Below, piece after piece: positions 38,504 to 46,987 of a stretch of 64,000 nucleotides of DNA. Below the pieces are notes generated by a model. That model made no database searches. It was not told the origin of the DNA and saw only the letters and a list, made by a program, of their open reading frames with translations. Location: positions 1 through 64,000 of the forward strand of contig NZ_VFAC01000018.1 in assembly GCF_007644105.1 (NCBI RefSeq). The letters are read 5' to 3'. The translations under genes and the position numbers were made by a program. The DNA is from Elioraea rosea (GTDB lineage Bacteria > Pseudomonadota > Alphaproteobacteria > Acetobacterales > Acetobacteraceae). Every line of letters starts with the position of its first letter. Positions within the stretch are counted from its first letter, which is position 1.

Positions 38504-39559
38504 CTAACGCGACCGCTGCCGACGCGTCTCCGCCGGCATCTGTCCGAACCGTTGACGGTATGTGGCCTTGAACCGGCCGGCATTGCTGAAGCCATAGCGG
38601 CGTGCGACCTGCGCGACCGAGCTGTCTTCCTCGCCGCGTTCGAGCGCACTCCTGGCTTGCTCGAGCCTGATCGTATACAGCGCCTGCAAGGTCGTCTTGC
38701 CGCGGAACCTGCGGAACGCGTCGCCGAGCGTCCTGACGCTGCACCCCGCGGCGGCGGCGATAGCGGCCATCCGGATCGGCTCCATGGCGTGCGCGGCCAT
38801 GAAGGCCTCGGCCCGCCGGACATAGGCCGGAGCAGCCGTTGCCTGGCCCTGCTGCGCTGACCGTACGTGCATCGCTGCGGAGTAGTTGTGCGGCGCACCC
38901 TGAAGCACGAGTGCAACCAGCAGGTCGGTCATCGATGCGAGCGCCACGGCATTGCTCGCGATACCGTCCGGCCGCTCGAACTCGAGCGCCAGGAGATCCA
39001 AGTGCCGCTTCAGGCTGGCGCCCAGCCCGAAGCCCCAATCGACGCGGGGCGCGAACTGGAGAGGGCTGGGGAGATGCCGATCCAGCAGCCGTTCCAGCGT
39101 CGATTAAACCGCCCCAGCGTCGAGGAAGATGTTGACCCGCTCATTGTCGTCGCTGATCAGCAGCCGGGTGGCAGGCCCGGGGCGGAACACCAGCCCGCAT
39201 TCCGGCGTCGCTGTCACTTCCACCGTGTCATTGATCAGGCTTGACCGGCCTTGCAGCAGCGTCGTGAAGCAGATGAGGCCGCTCTGCTCGCCGTCGATCG
39301 TCACGTCCGTCGCGAACCGGTTCGTGGCGTGTGCTGCAATGATCGAGCCCGCGCTGCGCGTGGCGAGGGTGAAGATCGGCCGGTCGAAACGCTGTCGCCA
39401 CAGCGTCCGGTCCCGCAGCTGGTAGGCATAGGTGGTCTTCGGCTGCGCCACCCGCTCGACCACGCGTGATGTTCCGTCGAGCAGGCCACCGTCGCTCGTG
39501 GCGCTGACATCGAACAGCGGGAGCGCCATCGGATCGATGGCGTGCGCGTCCCCTCGCAT
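38504..39559 (-). pseudogene. AraC-family regulator interrupted by one in-frame TAA
   Basis: The N-terminal half (39559 to 39107) matches the AraC-type sensor domain (RSAGSIIAAHATNRFATDV, VFRPGPATRLLISDD). TAA at 39104-39106 interrupts it, and the same frame then stays open to 38504 and encodes the linker (STLERLLDRHLPSPLQF) and both C-terminal HTH motifs (MAAIAAAAGCSVRTLGDAFR; SVAQVARRYGFSNAGRFKAT). Without the TAA it would be about 350 residues, normal for the family. A single CAA or GAA to TAA change explains it. It may be a recent nonsense mutation, a sequencing error, or a gene split into two pieces. Confidence 0.85.
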
Positions 39560-39719
39560 TGCCGCTTCAACGTCCCCAGGCCGGTTACAGTCACCCGCAT
39601 TGTCTCCGGTCCTGGTTCACGCGGCAACAACAGCGCGTCGCGGCGTGCATCGACCGGCCGTCGATGCCGTGGTCGCCGGGCATCGGCCCACCATGGCGTT
39701 CCTGCCCGAAGCACGGCTC

Positions 39720-39753
39720 GGACAGATTCGGCAGCCCGGGACAGATCCGGCAG
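39720..39753. promoter_or_regulatory. Direct repeats upstream of the AraC and PEP-CTERM genes
   Basis: GGACAGATTCGGCAG and GGACAGATCCGGCAG (one mismatch) lie 19 bp apart start to start, in the 326-bp divergent spacer. Tandem same-orientation half-sites fit AraC-type binding. Nothing else in 39560-39885 stands out. Confidence 0.4.
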
Positions 39754-39885
39754 AAAACCGGCTCGGGCGGCGCGAATGGCTCTTCAAGAGACTGCCGCCG
39801 AGGGACAAAACACTCATTTCATAACGGTAGGGGTCGTCGTGCTTGCCGAACGGGTGGCACGTCAACGGAATGCAGGGGACACGGG

Positions 39886-40656
39886 ATGGGTAGGTTCTCG
39901 TCAGCACTATCGGCGCTCGCGCTTGCCGCAGGGATGGCCGCGGCCGGACCGGCGCAGGCGCAGGAGTACTACCGGATCACGCCGCAGTGGGTGCTGCCAG
40001 GGCCCAATCCGGTGCCGATTACGTTCCTGTTCGAATACTTCATTCAGGAACCTTACACCAATCCGTTCATCGACGCGGCTGTCGAGGTCCGCTCGAACGG
40101 GCAGGCCGTCATTGCATCTCCGACCTCATTCACGTCATCAGGGCTACGCGCCACAGCGTCTTACACCGCGACCTTCTCTTACTTCATGCCTGGCCTCTAT
40201 GACATATACATGGATTCATTTGTATTTATGACTAAAGAGTACCGAGAAGAGGTCTATGATTATAGTGAATTCATTACGCGATAAATCAGATATTACGAAA
40301 CAATCTATATTCCGTATGAGCCGGAGGAGTGCGCGAGGTTTGGTTTACCGTATCCCTGTGGCGACCTCGAATTTGAAGTAGAAAAAATTGACTATGTTAC
40401 CGAAGAGATTAAGTACTATAAAACTGTCTACGATACCGTAGAGAATTTTGACTCCTGGCAGGACTACACGTTCTCGATCAACATTCCACTGGAAATGTTT
40501 ATTGTCGGCGGCGGGGACGATGGGTCGAATGGCGGCGGCGGGAACAATGTCGGCGGCGGGAACGTCGTGACCGTCCCTGAGCCTGCCTCGCTGGCCCTGC
40601 TTGGCACGGGGCTGCTGGCAGTCCTCGGTCTCCGCCGGCGCGCCCGGGTGGCGTGA
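39886..40656 (+). pseudogene. PEP-CTERM sorting-domain protein interrupted by one in-frame TAA
   Basis: ATG 39886 follows AGGGGAC and starts a signal peptide (SALSALALAAGMAAAGPAQA). TAA at 40282-40284 stops the frame after 132 codons, yet the same frame continues 123 codons to 40656 and ends with a Gly/Asn-rich linker and a clear PEP-CTERM tail (VPEPASLALLGTGLLAVLG, then RRR). So this is one gene for a 256-residue exported surface protein with a nonsense codon in the middle. The 40.2-40.45 kb part is visibly AT-richer than its surroundings, suggesting transfer. PEP-CTERM proteins are processed by an exosortase, which is not in this window. Confidence 0.87.
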
Positions 40657-41116
40657 AGCCGGCGCGCGGGGCCGGTCGTTCCGGGCCACATGCGCTCTTT
40701 CATCAGCGTGACCGCCTGGCGCGGAGGACCGGCGCCGACCATCCACATCTGCCGCATCACGCAGCAGACGATCGGCGAACAGTCCGCGCCATAAGCACGG
40801 CCCATCACAAAAGAGAAAACTTGCGGCTCTTGAAGTGGCGTCCCGTGCACGATGAAGACGGGAACTGGAACGTGTCGATTCCTGCGGCCATTGGGGCGGA
40901 TAGGCGCGGGTGTCCACCCAAATCGTCAAACATAGCTCGCGGACTGCCTGCTTCGCGTGCCCAACATGTAGACGCCGCTGTGGACATCGATCAGAGACCA
41001 GTCAGGGAGCCCTCGGCATAACTCGGTCAGCAACGCGTTGTTCACATATAGTCAGACGTCGCCGCTATGCGACGTCGCCTCTGCATCTCGCGAGCAGTGG
41101 GAGCGCCGTGCGCGCC
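40657..41116. other. 460-bp intergenic region, no supported gene
   Basis: Short open frames exist on both strands but none has a ribosome site or recognisable domain. The stretch around 40690-40790 resembles degenerate repeat sequence. I see no RNA gene. Confidence 0.5.
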
Positions 41117-42139
41117 TCACGCCAACGCAGCCTCGATGACCGAGACCACTGAGCGGGTCGAGAGCACGCGCCGCAGCGTAAAGCCGGCGGCGACGAGCAG
41201 GCCACGGAACTCATCCTCAGTCCGCTCGCGCGCTGCGCCAAGCATCGCCATCATCTGCATGTCGGAAAGATACGCCACATGCTGGCCACTTGCAGGGTCG
41301 GGGTCGAGGATCTGCTCGCCGATCAGCAACAGCGCCTGAGGCTTCATCGCCGCCCGGCACGCGCGCAAGATGGTCACGCAGTCCTCGTCACTCCAGTCGT
41401 GTAGCACCCGCACGAGCGTGTAGACGTCCGCTCCCTCTGGCACGCGCTCAAAAAAACTACCCTCGGCGATGGCGATCCGCCCGCCCATCAGCCCGTCCGG
41501 CGGAATGGCACGGATCACGTCCGAACGGTCAAGAAGCACCCCCCGCGCGTCGGGGAATCGCGCCAGGACCTGACGCAGCATCGCCCCATTGCCACCGCCG
41601 ATGTCAGCGATCAGCCCGGCGCCGGAGAAGTCGTAGGCCGCCGCTATCGCCGCATGTCTGTCGTCAGGATAGTTCGCCATCATCGCGTCGTAGATGCGCC
41701 CCTCCTCGGCATGAGCTCGAAGATAATCAAAGCGTCCAATGCCCCATGCAGCCTCGTGCGGCACATTGCCGGTAAGAGCGACATCCAGCCGTTCCCAGGC
41801 GCGCCACGACCCGGGCGCCGTCCAAAATCGAGCGGCGTGGTGAAAGCTCTTGGGCGTGTCGGTGCGCAGCAAGCGGGACAGTGCCGTATGCGCGACTGTG
41901 CCGTCCGCTCTGACGGCAAAGACGCCGAAGGCGGAGAGGGCCCGGAGCACGCGCATCAAGGGCTGGGGGTGGACGCCGCAGTCGCGCGCCAAGTCGTTCA
42001 GTGCGACCTGGCCTTCGGGCGCGATCCGGTCGGCTATGCCGAGGTCGGCCACGAGGCGCAGCATGCGTGAAACCTGGAATCCTCTCAGCAGCAGATCGAG
42101 CGCGGTCCGGTCGTCCTGAGCATCTGGGGTCTCTGCCAT
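41117..42139 (-). CDS. SAM-dependent O-methyltransferase (acetylserotonin/caffeate OMT-like)
   Basis: A 340-residue methyltransferase. An N-terminal winged-helix dimerisation domain (LLLRGFQVSRMLRLVADLGI, DLARDCGVHPQPLMRVLRAL) precedes the Rossmann domain with the SAM loop IADIGGGNGAMLRQVL. Later blocks DVYTLVRVLHDWSDEDC (His-Asp of the catalytic region) and LLLIGEQILDPD are typical. ATG 42139 is preferred to an upstream TTG. It probably methylates a hydroxyl of a phenolic or polyketide-like substrate. A short-chain dehydrogenase follows upstream on the same strand, 282 bp away, with no gene between them that I can support. Confidence 0.9.
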   Translation of the reverse strand: MAETPDAQDDRTALDLLLRGFQVSRMLRLVADLGIADRIAPEGQVALNDLARDCGVHPQPLMRVLRALSAFGVFAVRADGTVAHTALSRLLRTDTPKSFHHAARFWTAPGSWRAWERLDVALTGNVPHEAAWGIGRFDYLRAHAEEGRIYDAMMANYPDDRHAAIAAAYDFSGAGLIADIGGGNGAMLRQVLARFPDARGVLLDRSDVIRAIPPDGLMGGRIAIAEGSFFERVPEGADVYTLVRVLHDWSDEDCVTILRACRAAMKPQALLLIGEQILDPDPASGQHVAYLSDMQMMAMLGAARERTEDEFRGLLVAAGFTLRRVLSTRSVVSVIEAALA

Positions 42140-42421
42140 GGCCCTCTCCCATACCGAGTTGCCGGGCATCAAGTCGGTGGCGAAACGCTGGCCGGGGTCC
42201 AACTCCGTGAGGTGGCGCTGGTGGAGTGCTGCCCGAACCCTCGTCGCTCATCAGTACGATCCGCGCCCGCCAGACATGGTGCTGCGGAATTTTGCGATCG
42301 GAGACCAGGCCATCCAGTTGCTCGCGATCGCCCAGTCAGAGCTGAATCTCAATCCCTTCCCTCATGCGCCCAGACTTGCGGGTCCACGCAAGCATGGGAA
42401 GCATCAACCACGATCAAAGCC

Positions 42422-43093
42422 CTAAAGCGATGAGCCGCCGCAAATCATGATCTGCTGCCCTGTGATGACATCTGCTTCCGGCCCGACCAGGAAGGCGGTC
42501 AGGGCGGCTACCTCTTCGGGGCGAATGTAGCGCCCTATGGGCGGCACCTTCGGAGGCGTGGCGCTTCGCGCGGGGTCGCGCAGCATTGGCGTGTCCGTGG
42601 TACCAGGCGCGACGATATTCACCGTGATGCGCCGGTGAAGGAGTTCCTGCGCCCAGGCCCGGGCCATCGGCACCAGTGCAGCCTTGGTGGCGCCGTACTG
42701 GCTGCGGCCGGCCACGCCGGCTGAGGCGCGGCTTCCGATTAGGACAATGCGCCCCCCGTCCGGCATCCTGGGCACCAGGATGTCGGCCAACCGGATTGCC
42801 GCATCGACGTGAAGTCGCCACAGCAGATGACCGGCGTTCAGGTCTAGGGAGCCAAGCGGTCCGGCGCGCGTGACGCCGGCGGCATGGATAAGGGCATTAG
42901 CATCGATGCCGGTCAGCGCGTTCACCAATGCAGCGTCGTCGAGCAGGTCGACGGCGCGATGCGTGAAGCCCGGTTCAGATCGTGCTGGATCGCGGCGACT
43001 GAGACCGGTTACGCGCCACCCGTCGCGGAGCAGGCGAGTGACGATGGCCTCCCCGATGCCGGAGCTTGCGCCGGTCACGACGGCATGGCCCAT
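42422..43093 (-). CDS. Short-chain dehydrogenase/reductase
   Basis: A 223-residue SDR. The cofactor loop is TGASSGIGEA at about 8-17, NALIHAAGVTRAG is the NAG-type motif, the catalytic Ser is in IGSRAS and the YxxxK pair is in QYGATKAALV. MICGGSSL ends the protein, as in most SDRs. ATG 43093 starts right at the first strand; the open frame upstream has no homology. An NAD(P)H-dependent oxidoreductase of unknown substrate. Confidence 0.9.
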   Translation of the reverse strand: MGHAVVTGASSGIGEAIVTRLLRDGWRVTGLSRRDPARSEPGFTHRAVDLLDDAALVNALTGIDANALIHAAGVTRAGPLGSLDLNAGHLLWRLHVDAAIRLADILVPRMPDGGRIVLIGSRASAGVAGRSQYGATKAALVPMARAWAQELLHRRITVNIVAPGTTDTPMLRDPARSATPPKVPPIGRYIRPEEVAALTAFLVGPEADVITGQQIMICGGSSL

Positions 43094-43167
43094 CTCTACC
43101 GGTGCCACCTGATCCCCCCGCCCACTTTGATGATATCGCCAACTGTAGGTGATACGGTTCCGAAATG

Positions 43168-43410
43168 TTAACCGGTCACGGGACCTCGCGGCAACATTGA
43201 TGAACCCTGCGCCGCAATCGCGCGAGTTACTGCATGTGCCTCGACAATGAACAGCTGGGCTGCGGCGGGGATTGGATCGGCTGAGCGTCGCCTCAGAACA
43301 AGGACAGGTGGAAGCAGGCACCCGGGGCGAGCGATGAGACGCGCGAGGGGGCCGCTGACAGAACGCGGAGTGGGGGATCGTCGCGGCGATCCATCCGCTA
43401 CTGGCAGCAA
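43168..43410 (-). pseudogene. Possible LysR-type regulator C-terminal remnant
   Basis: The translated stretch PLARLIARPGCLLPPVLVLR followed by RRSADPIPAAAQLFIVEAHA resembles the end of a LysR effector domain, but no DNA-binding domain or start is present. It sits just outside the integrated element. The similarity is judged by eye and is weak. The rest of 43094-43471 shows nothing else. Confidence 0.25.
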
Positions 43411-43471
43411 ACGGTTGTAGGCACTGCATTCGACGCCGCAGCATCGGCAGCCGCTAACGTACTGAAAAGAT

Positions 43472-43517
43472 TGGCGTCCCGTAGGGGATTCGAACCCCTG
43501 TTACCGCCGTGAGAGGG
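43472..43517. repeat. Left attachment-site repeat (tRNA-Glu 3' fragment)
   Basis: It is identical for 46 bp to 58126-58171, then diverges (G versus C). It contains the T-arm, part of the anticodon arm and the CCA end, but no 5' half, so it is not a working tRNA. Confidence 0.92.
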
Positions 43518-43624
43518 GCGTGGCAAAGCCTATCGCTTTTCCTTAGTCATCCTCCAAAGTCCAGTCATTCGCTGATCTACAGGCCATTGCGTCCATACGT
43601 GTCCCTTGTGATCCGCGCCGGTAT

Positions 43625-43652
43625 ATGGGAGAAATATGGGAGATCTCCCATA
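43625..43652. promoter_or_regulatory. Candidate integrase arm sites and palindrome before the integrase gene
   Basis: ATGGGAGA occurs at 43625-43632 and 43636-43643 and inverted at 43644-43651. The last two make the perfect 18-bp palindrome TATGGGAGATCTCCCATA (43635-43652), 20 bp before the integrase ATG. Similar ATGGGAGA/TTGGGAGA copies lie near the other end (58058-58077). They could be arm-type recombinase sites, an operator, or both. Confidence 0.5.
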
Positions 43653-43671
43653 GCCATTACCGGAGGCCTGA

Positions 43672-45006
43672 ATGCCCCGTGCCATTCGAGACGCGAAGCT
43701 GGACACCGAAGCCGCCAGGCTGCGGCTGAAGCCCCGAAAGAAGCCCTATTACCGGCTGATCGCCGCGGGCCTTCACCTTGGCTACTACGCTGGCGAACAG
43801 AAGGCGCGCGATGGCGGCGATCGGGTTCGCCGCGGCGTATGGATTGCGCGTCGCTACCTTGGCGATGGGGCATATGAGACAGAGCGGCTTGCGCTGGCCG
43901 ATGATCGCAGCCCTGCCGATGGCCAGCAGGTGATGACGTTCGCGCAGGCTCAGGAAGCCGCGCGCACGTGGGATCAGAAGCACCGGGCCGCGCCAGGGAC
44001 GGCTCCCCTTCCCTCCGTCCGTGACGCCCTGGCAGCGTATAGCGACACCAGGAAGCAGCGTGCGGCGCGCGCGGGTAAGGATGCAGAGGCGCGACTCGAA
44101 CGCCACGTGCCTGCCGATGATCCACTTGCCGCCCTGCCTCTCGACAAGGTTTCGGCGGAAGCGTTGGCCGCGTGGCGGTCACGCCGGCTTTCAGCATTGA
44201 AGCCAGCGACGGCAAACCGGCTGATGAACGATCTAAGGGCCGCACTCAATGGCGCCGGCCGGCTGCACCGGCGCAACCTGCCGACAGGGTTTGAACTCGA
44301 GATCCGCGAAGGGCTGAAAGGCATTGCGGATGCGACTACGGCTCGGAAGCAGATCCTTAACGACGCAGACGTGCGGCGCGTGCTCGAGGGCGCCATGGCG
44401 ATCGATCCGGAGGGCGATTTCGGGCGATTAGTGCTCGTGCTCGCGGGAACGGGCTGCCGGTTTGGGCAGGCTGCGAAGCTGACGGTTGCCGATGTGCAGG
44501 TGGCACAAGCACGGATTATGGTTCCGGCCAGCGCCAAGGGGCGGGCGGGCCGCTCAAAGCCGCCGATCGCTATTCCGGTAGGCAGTGACGTGATCGACGC
44601 CCTGCGGCCCGCTATGGCCGGCCGCGGCGGCCATGAACCGTTGCTGATGCGCTGGCTACACAAGCGAGCGCCGGTGACGCCGCAGAACGCAGGACGCATC
44701 GAATGGATACGCGACCGGCGCGAGCCTTGGCGCGTCGGGGCTGACATGGCGAGGCCATGGGATGAAGCGATCGCAGCGGCGAGACTGCCGGCGGGGATCG
44801 TGCCCTATGCGCTGCGCCATACCAGCATCGTGCGCGCACTGACGAAGGGGCTGCCGCTGCGCCTCGTGGCCGCGATGCATGACACGTCCGTTGCGATGAT
44901 CGAAAAGCACTACGCCGCATACATCGTGGATGCGACGGAAGAATTGATGCGCAACGCGATCACACCGCTTGCGCCAACGCAGCCCGCAAGGCTTCGCGCG
45001 GTGTAG
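43672..45006 (+). CDS. Tyrosine-type site-specific integrase
   Basis: A 444-residue recombinase. The N-terminal part (about 1-100) should bind arm sites, and the SAM-like core-binding domain spans about 115-215 (VRDALAAYSDTRKQ, KPATANRLMNDLRAALN). The catalytic domain shows Arg in LAGTGCRFGQAAKL, the HxxR-type ALRHTSIVRAL and the nucleophile Tyr in EKHYAAYIVD. It is adjacent to the left att repeat, as expected for a tRNA-targeting element, and presumably recombines the 46-bp core. It may be autoregulated through the palindrome just upstream. Confidence 0.94.
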   Translation: MPRAIRDAKLDTEAARLRLKPRKKPYYRLIAAGLHLGYYAGEQKARDGGDRVRRGVWIARRYLGDGAYETERLALADDRSPADGQQVMTFAQAQEAARTWDQKHRAAPGTAPLPSVRDALAAYSDTRKQRAARAGKDAEARLERHVPADDPLAALPLDKVSAEALAAWRSRRLSALKPATANRLMNDLRAALNGAGRLHRRNLPTGFELEIREGLKGIADATTARKQILNDADVRRVLEGAMAIDPEGDFGRLVLVLAGTGCRFGQAAKLTVADVQVAQARIMVPASAKGRAGRSKPPIAIPVGSDVIDALRPAMAGRGGHEPLLMRWLHKRAPVTPQNAGRIEWIRDRREPWRVGADMARPWDEAIAAARLPAGIVPYALRHTSIVRALTKGLPLRLVAAMHDTSVAMIEKHYAAYIVDATEELMRNAITPLAPTQPARLRAV

Positions 45007-45008
45007 CC

Positions 45009-45761
45009 ATGACCAAGCGATCGAACGGCAAACGAAAAGCCGCGGAAGCGAGGCTTCATCGCGAGAAATCCGAAGCCTTCGCGGCGTTCCTGGCCGCGCA
45101 CGAAAACGCAGGGAAGCGGAGGTTTGCGCTGTGGAAGTTTCGGCTCGCAGCACTCTTGCTGAAGCACTTCCCGGAGTTTTTTGAACGGACGCCCAAAGCT
45201 GCGGGCTTCTATCGAGGCAACGCAAATCAAGCGCACGTTCGCAGGAAATTGGGAGAGATTGAGGGACAGCCGATAGAGCTACATCGCATCCCCGATCCGC
45301 CGCAGAAGTCAGCGTGGGAGTCATTCGAGCTTCCGGCCAAAGCCAGTGCCGAAGAGGATGACGAGGGCATCCCCGGTCATCTTGAAACCTTTGTATGGGA
45401 TACGGAAGAGAAGCGCGCCTATGCGAATGAGCTTTCTCTCCGATGGGGCGCGCAGGTTCGCTACCTAGCGCGGGAGGCCAACACATCGTTGCGCGCTGCC
45501 GCGCCCGTGGTGCTGGACGAAGAGCTCGCGCAGCGCGGGCTCCACTGTCCTGCATCGCGCACCGCTCGCGAGCTCGCAGAAGCGTTGCTTGAAGCCTCAA
45601 GAAGCCGTCGACTGCAGCACATCTCCGCCGGATCGCGAGCTAACTGCCGCTGCTCGCTGAAGGTATCGGCTCGGATCCTGAAAGAGCGGCAGTCGCGACA
45701 TACCGCTTACCGCAAAGGCATGATCGAGGCGATGCGAAAGGCCGCAACCGGCCCATTTTGA
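45009..45761 (+). CDS. Hypothetical protein, coupled to the integrase gene
   Basis: A 250-residue protein I do not recognise. The N-terminus is strongly basic (MTKRSNGKRKAAEARLHREK), a middle acidic patch (ASAEEDDEGIPG) follows, and the C-terminus is basic with ANCRCSLKVSARI. It is soluble, with no signal or membrane segment. It starts 2 bp after the integrase stop, so it is likely co-translated and may be an integration or DNA-binding accessory. Function unknown. Confidence 0.75.
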   Translation: MTKRSNGKRKAAEARLHREKSEAFAAFLAAHENAGKRRFALWKFRLAALLLKHFPEFFERTPKAAGFYRGNANQAHVRRKLGEIEGQPIELHRIPDPPQKSAWESFELPAKASAEEDDEGIPGHLETFVWDTEEKRAYANELSLRWGAQVRYLAREANTSLRAAAPVVLDEELAQRGLHCPASRTARELAEALLEASRSRRLQHISAGSRANCRCSLKVSARILKERQSRHTAYRKGMIEAMRKAATGPF

Positions 45762-45861
45762 ATCAATAGATTACGCGTTTTTCACCGACAACTTAAGAGT
45801 CGGCAAATCGCGGCTCCATAGCAGTCCTAAGAACAATCCAGGACAGGCATGGAGGCCCCGA

Positions 45862-46080
45862 ATGGATCAAGCAACTCACACCCCCGCTCTAGCCCTGCCA
45901 ATCCCGGCAGCCGCGAGCGCGATCGGCATCTCTCGGAGCGCATTGTTCCTCGAGTTAAAGGCCGGGCGCATTGAGCGGGTCAAAGTAGGCGCTCGCACAA
46001 TCGTTCCGGTCGCGAGTTTGCAGCGCTGGCTAGAGGCGCGACGCATCGCATCGGCTGCCGAATCACAATCGGCCAGCTAG
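45862..46080 (+). CDS. Small excisionase/AlpA-like HTH protein
   Basis: A 72-residue protein with a MerR-like winged-helix core: IPAAASAIGISRSALFLELK (helix-turn-helix), then GRIERVKVGARTIVPVASLQ and RWLEARR. This is the pattern of AlpA/Xis-type proteins that direct excision or switch on island genes. It lies just after the integrase pair and before the replication genes, where such regulators usually sit. Confidence 0.8.
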   Translation: MDQATHTPALALPIPAAASAIGISRSALFLELKAGRIERVKVGARTIVPVASLQRWLEARRIASAAESQSAS

Positions 46081-46145
46081 TCACAACCCCTGAAAAGAAG
46101 GCGGCCCCGAAGCGTTGGCGCGCGACGGGGCCGAAGGAAAATCAC

Positions 46146-46460
46146 ATGAAGTCGGTAACATATAACCCAGTTGAGTCGCCGATGGAACTGAGCGACCTGC
46201 GGCCGGGCACAATCCGGGTGGACTCCGCGAACGGTGCGGACTTCCTGTACAGGCTTGTCGGCAAGCGCCAGTACATCCGGAAGGATGGCGATGTTTCTAC
46301 CGTCCTGACTTGGAGCGGACGCTGTGCGGTTTGCCATCGTGAATTCACGTCCCCCTCCTGGTTAGGGGCGGACGCGTTGCCCCGCACGTGCGTTGCCCAC
46401 CGCGGTCAATGGCACTCAGGCAGCGCAAAGCGCCGCCGCGCCACGGTCGGCAAAGCGTGA
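46146..46460 (+). CDS. Small protein with putative Cys/His zinc site
   Basis: A 104-residue protein. The N-terminal half reads LSDLRPGTIRVDSANGADF and the C-terminal half has CAVCHREF followed by RTCVAHRGQW, a CxxC...CxxH arrangement that could hold zinc. The basic tail (KRRRATVGKA) suits nucleic-acid binding. It overlaps no other good frame and directly precedes the Prim-Pol gene. Function unknown. Confidence 0.6.
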   Translation: MKSVTYNPVESPMELSDLRPGTIRVDSANGADFLYRLVGKRQYIRKDGDVSTVLTWSGRCAVCHREFTSPSWLGADALPRTCVAHRGQWHSGSAKRRRATVGKA

Positions 46461-46471
46461 GGGCCGCGAGC

Positions 46472-46984
46472 ATGTCGCATCAACTCGCGAAGGATCTACA
46501 CGCGAGCGGCTTCCGCGTGTTTGAGATCGTCCCCCAGACAAAGCGACCGGCTCTCAGAGGGTGGCAGGCTCGCGCCGAGAAAGGCGACCTCTCATACTGG
46601 AAGGAGGGATGCGCTGTCGGCATTGCGACCGGCGGCCCATATCCGAACGGCAAGTACCTCGTTGTCATCGATGTCGACAACAAGCCTAGCGAAAATCGGG
46701 ACGGGTTCGCGTCTCTTGCCGCGCTCGAGAAGGCGAATGAACCGCTCCCGCATTGTCCGCGTGTCAGAACCCGGAGCGGTGGCAGACACTACTACATGTG
46801 GTCGCCAGTTCCGGTGGCCAACGGCGTTGGCCGCGTCGATGCAGATGGAAAGCTACACGGCATCGCGAACGGTATCGACATCAGGGGTACCGGCGGCCTT
46901 GTCGTGGCACCCGGGCAGATGGGTTACTCCTGGGAAGAGGATAGCGCCACCTTCCAAGAGTTCTTCAGGGCGGGAGAGTGGTGA
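46472..46984 (+). CDS. Primase-polymerase (Prim-Pol) domain protein
   Basis: A 170-residue protein matching the bifunctional primase/polymerase N-terminal domain. The metal-binding pair is Asp 67 and Asp 69 (LVVIDVDNK), the nucleotide-binding block is SGGRHYYMW with His 106, and NGIDIRGTGGLVVAPG is the third motif. The start ATG 46472 is at the domain edge. It stops 3 bp before the RepA-like ATPase gene, and together they look like a split primase-helicase replication module, often a single polypeptide in phages and plasmids. Confidence 0.87.
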   Translation: MSHQLAKDLHASGFRVFEIVPQTKRPALRGWQARAEKGDLSYWKEGCAVGIATGGPYPNGKYLVVIDVDNKPSENRDGFASLAALEKANEPLPHCPRVRTRSGGRHYYMWSPVPVANGVGRVDADGKLHGIANGIDIRGTGGLVVAPGQMGYSWEEDSATFQEFFRAGEW

Positions 46985-46987
46985 TCC

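Noticed and set aside
40464-40850. Minus-strand 128-codon frame overlapping the PEP-CTERM gene
   Set aside because: No ribosome site or domain, and it opposes a well-supported plus-strand coding region.
42140-42421. Plus-strand frame in the spacer between methyltransferase and SDR genes
   Set aside because: About 95 codons with no domain or ribosome site; I see nothing supportable in this spacer.
43472-43517. A second tRNA-Glu gene at the left end
   Set aside because: Only the 3' 46 nt are present; the 5' acceptor and D-arm are missing.
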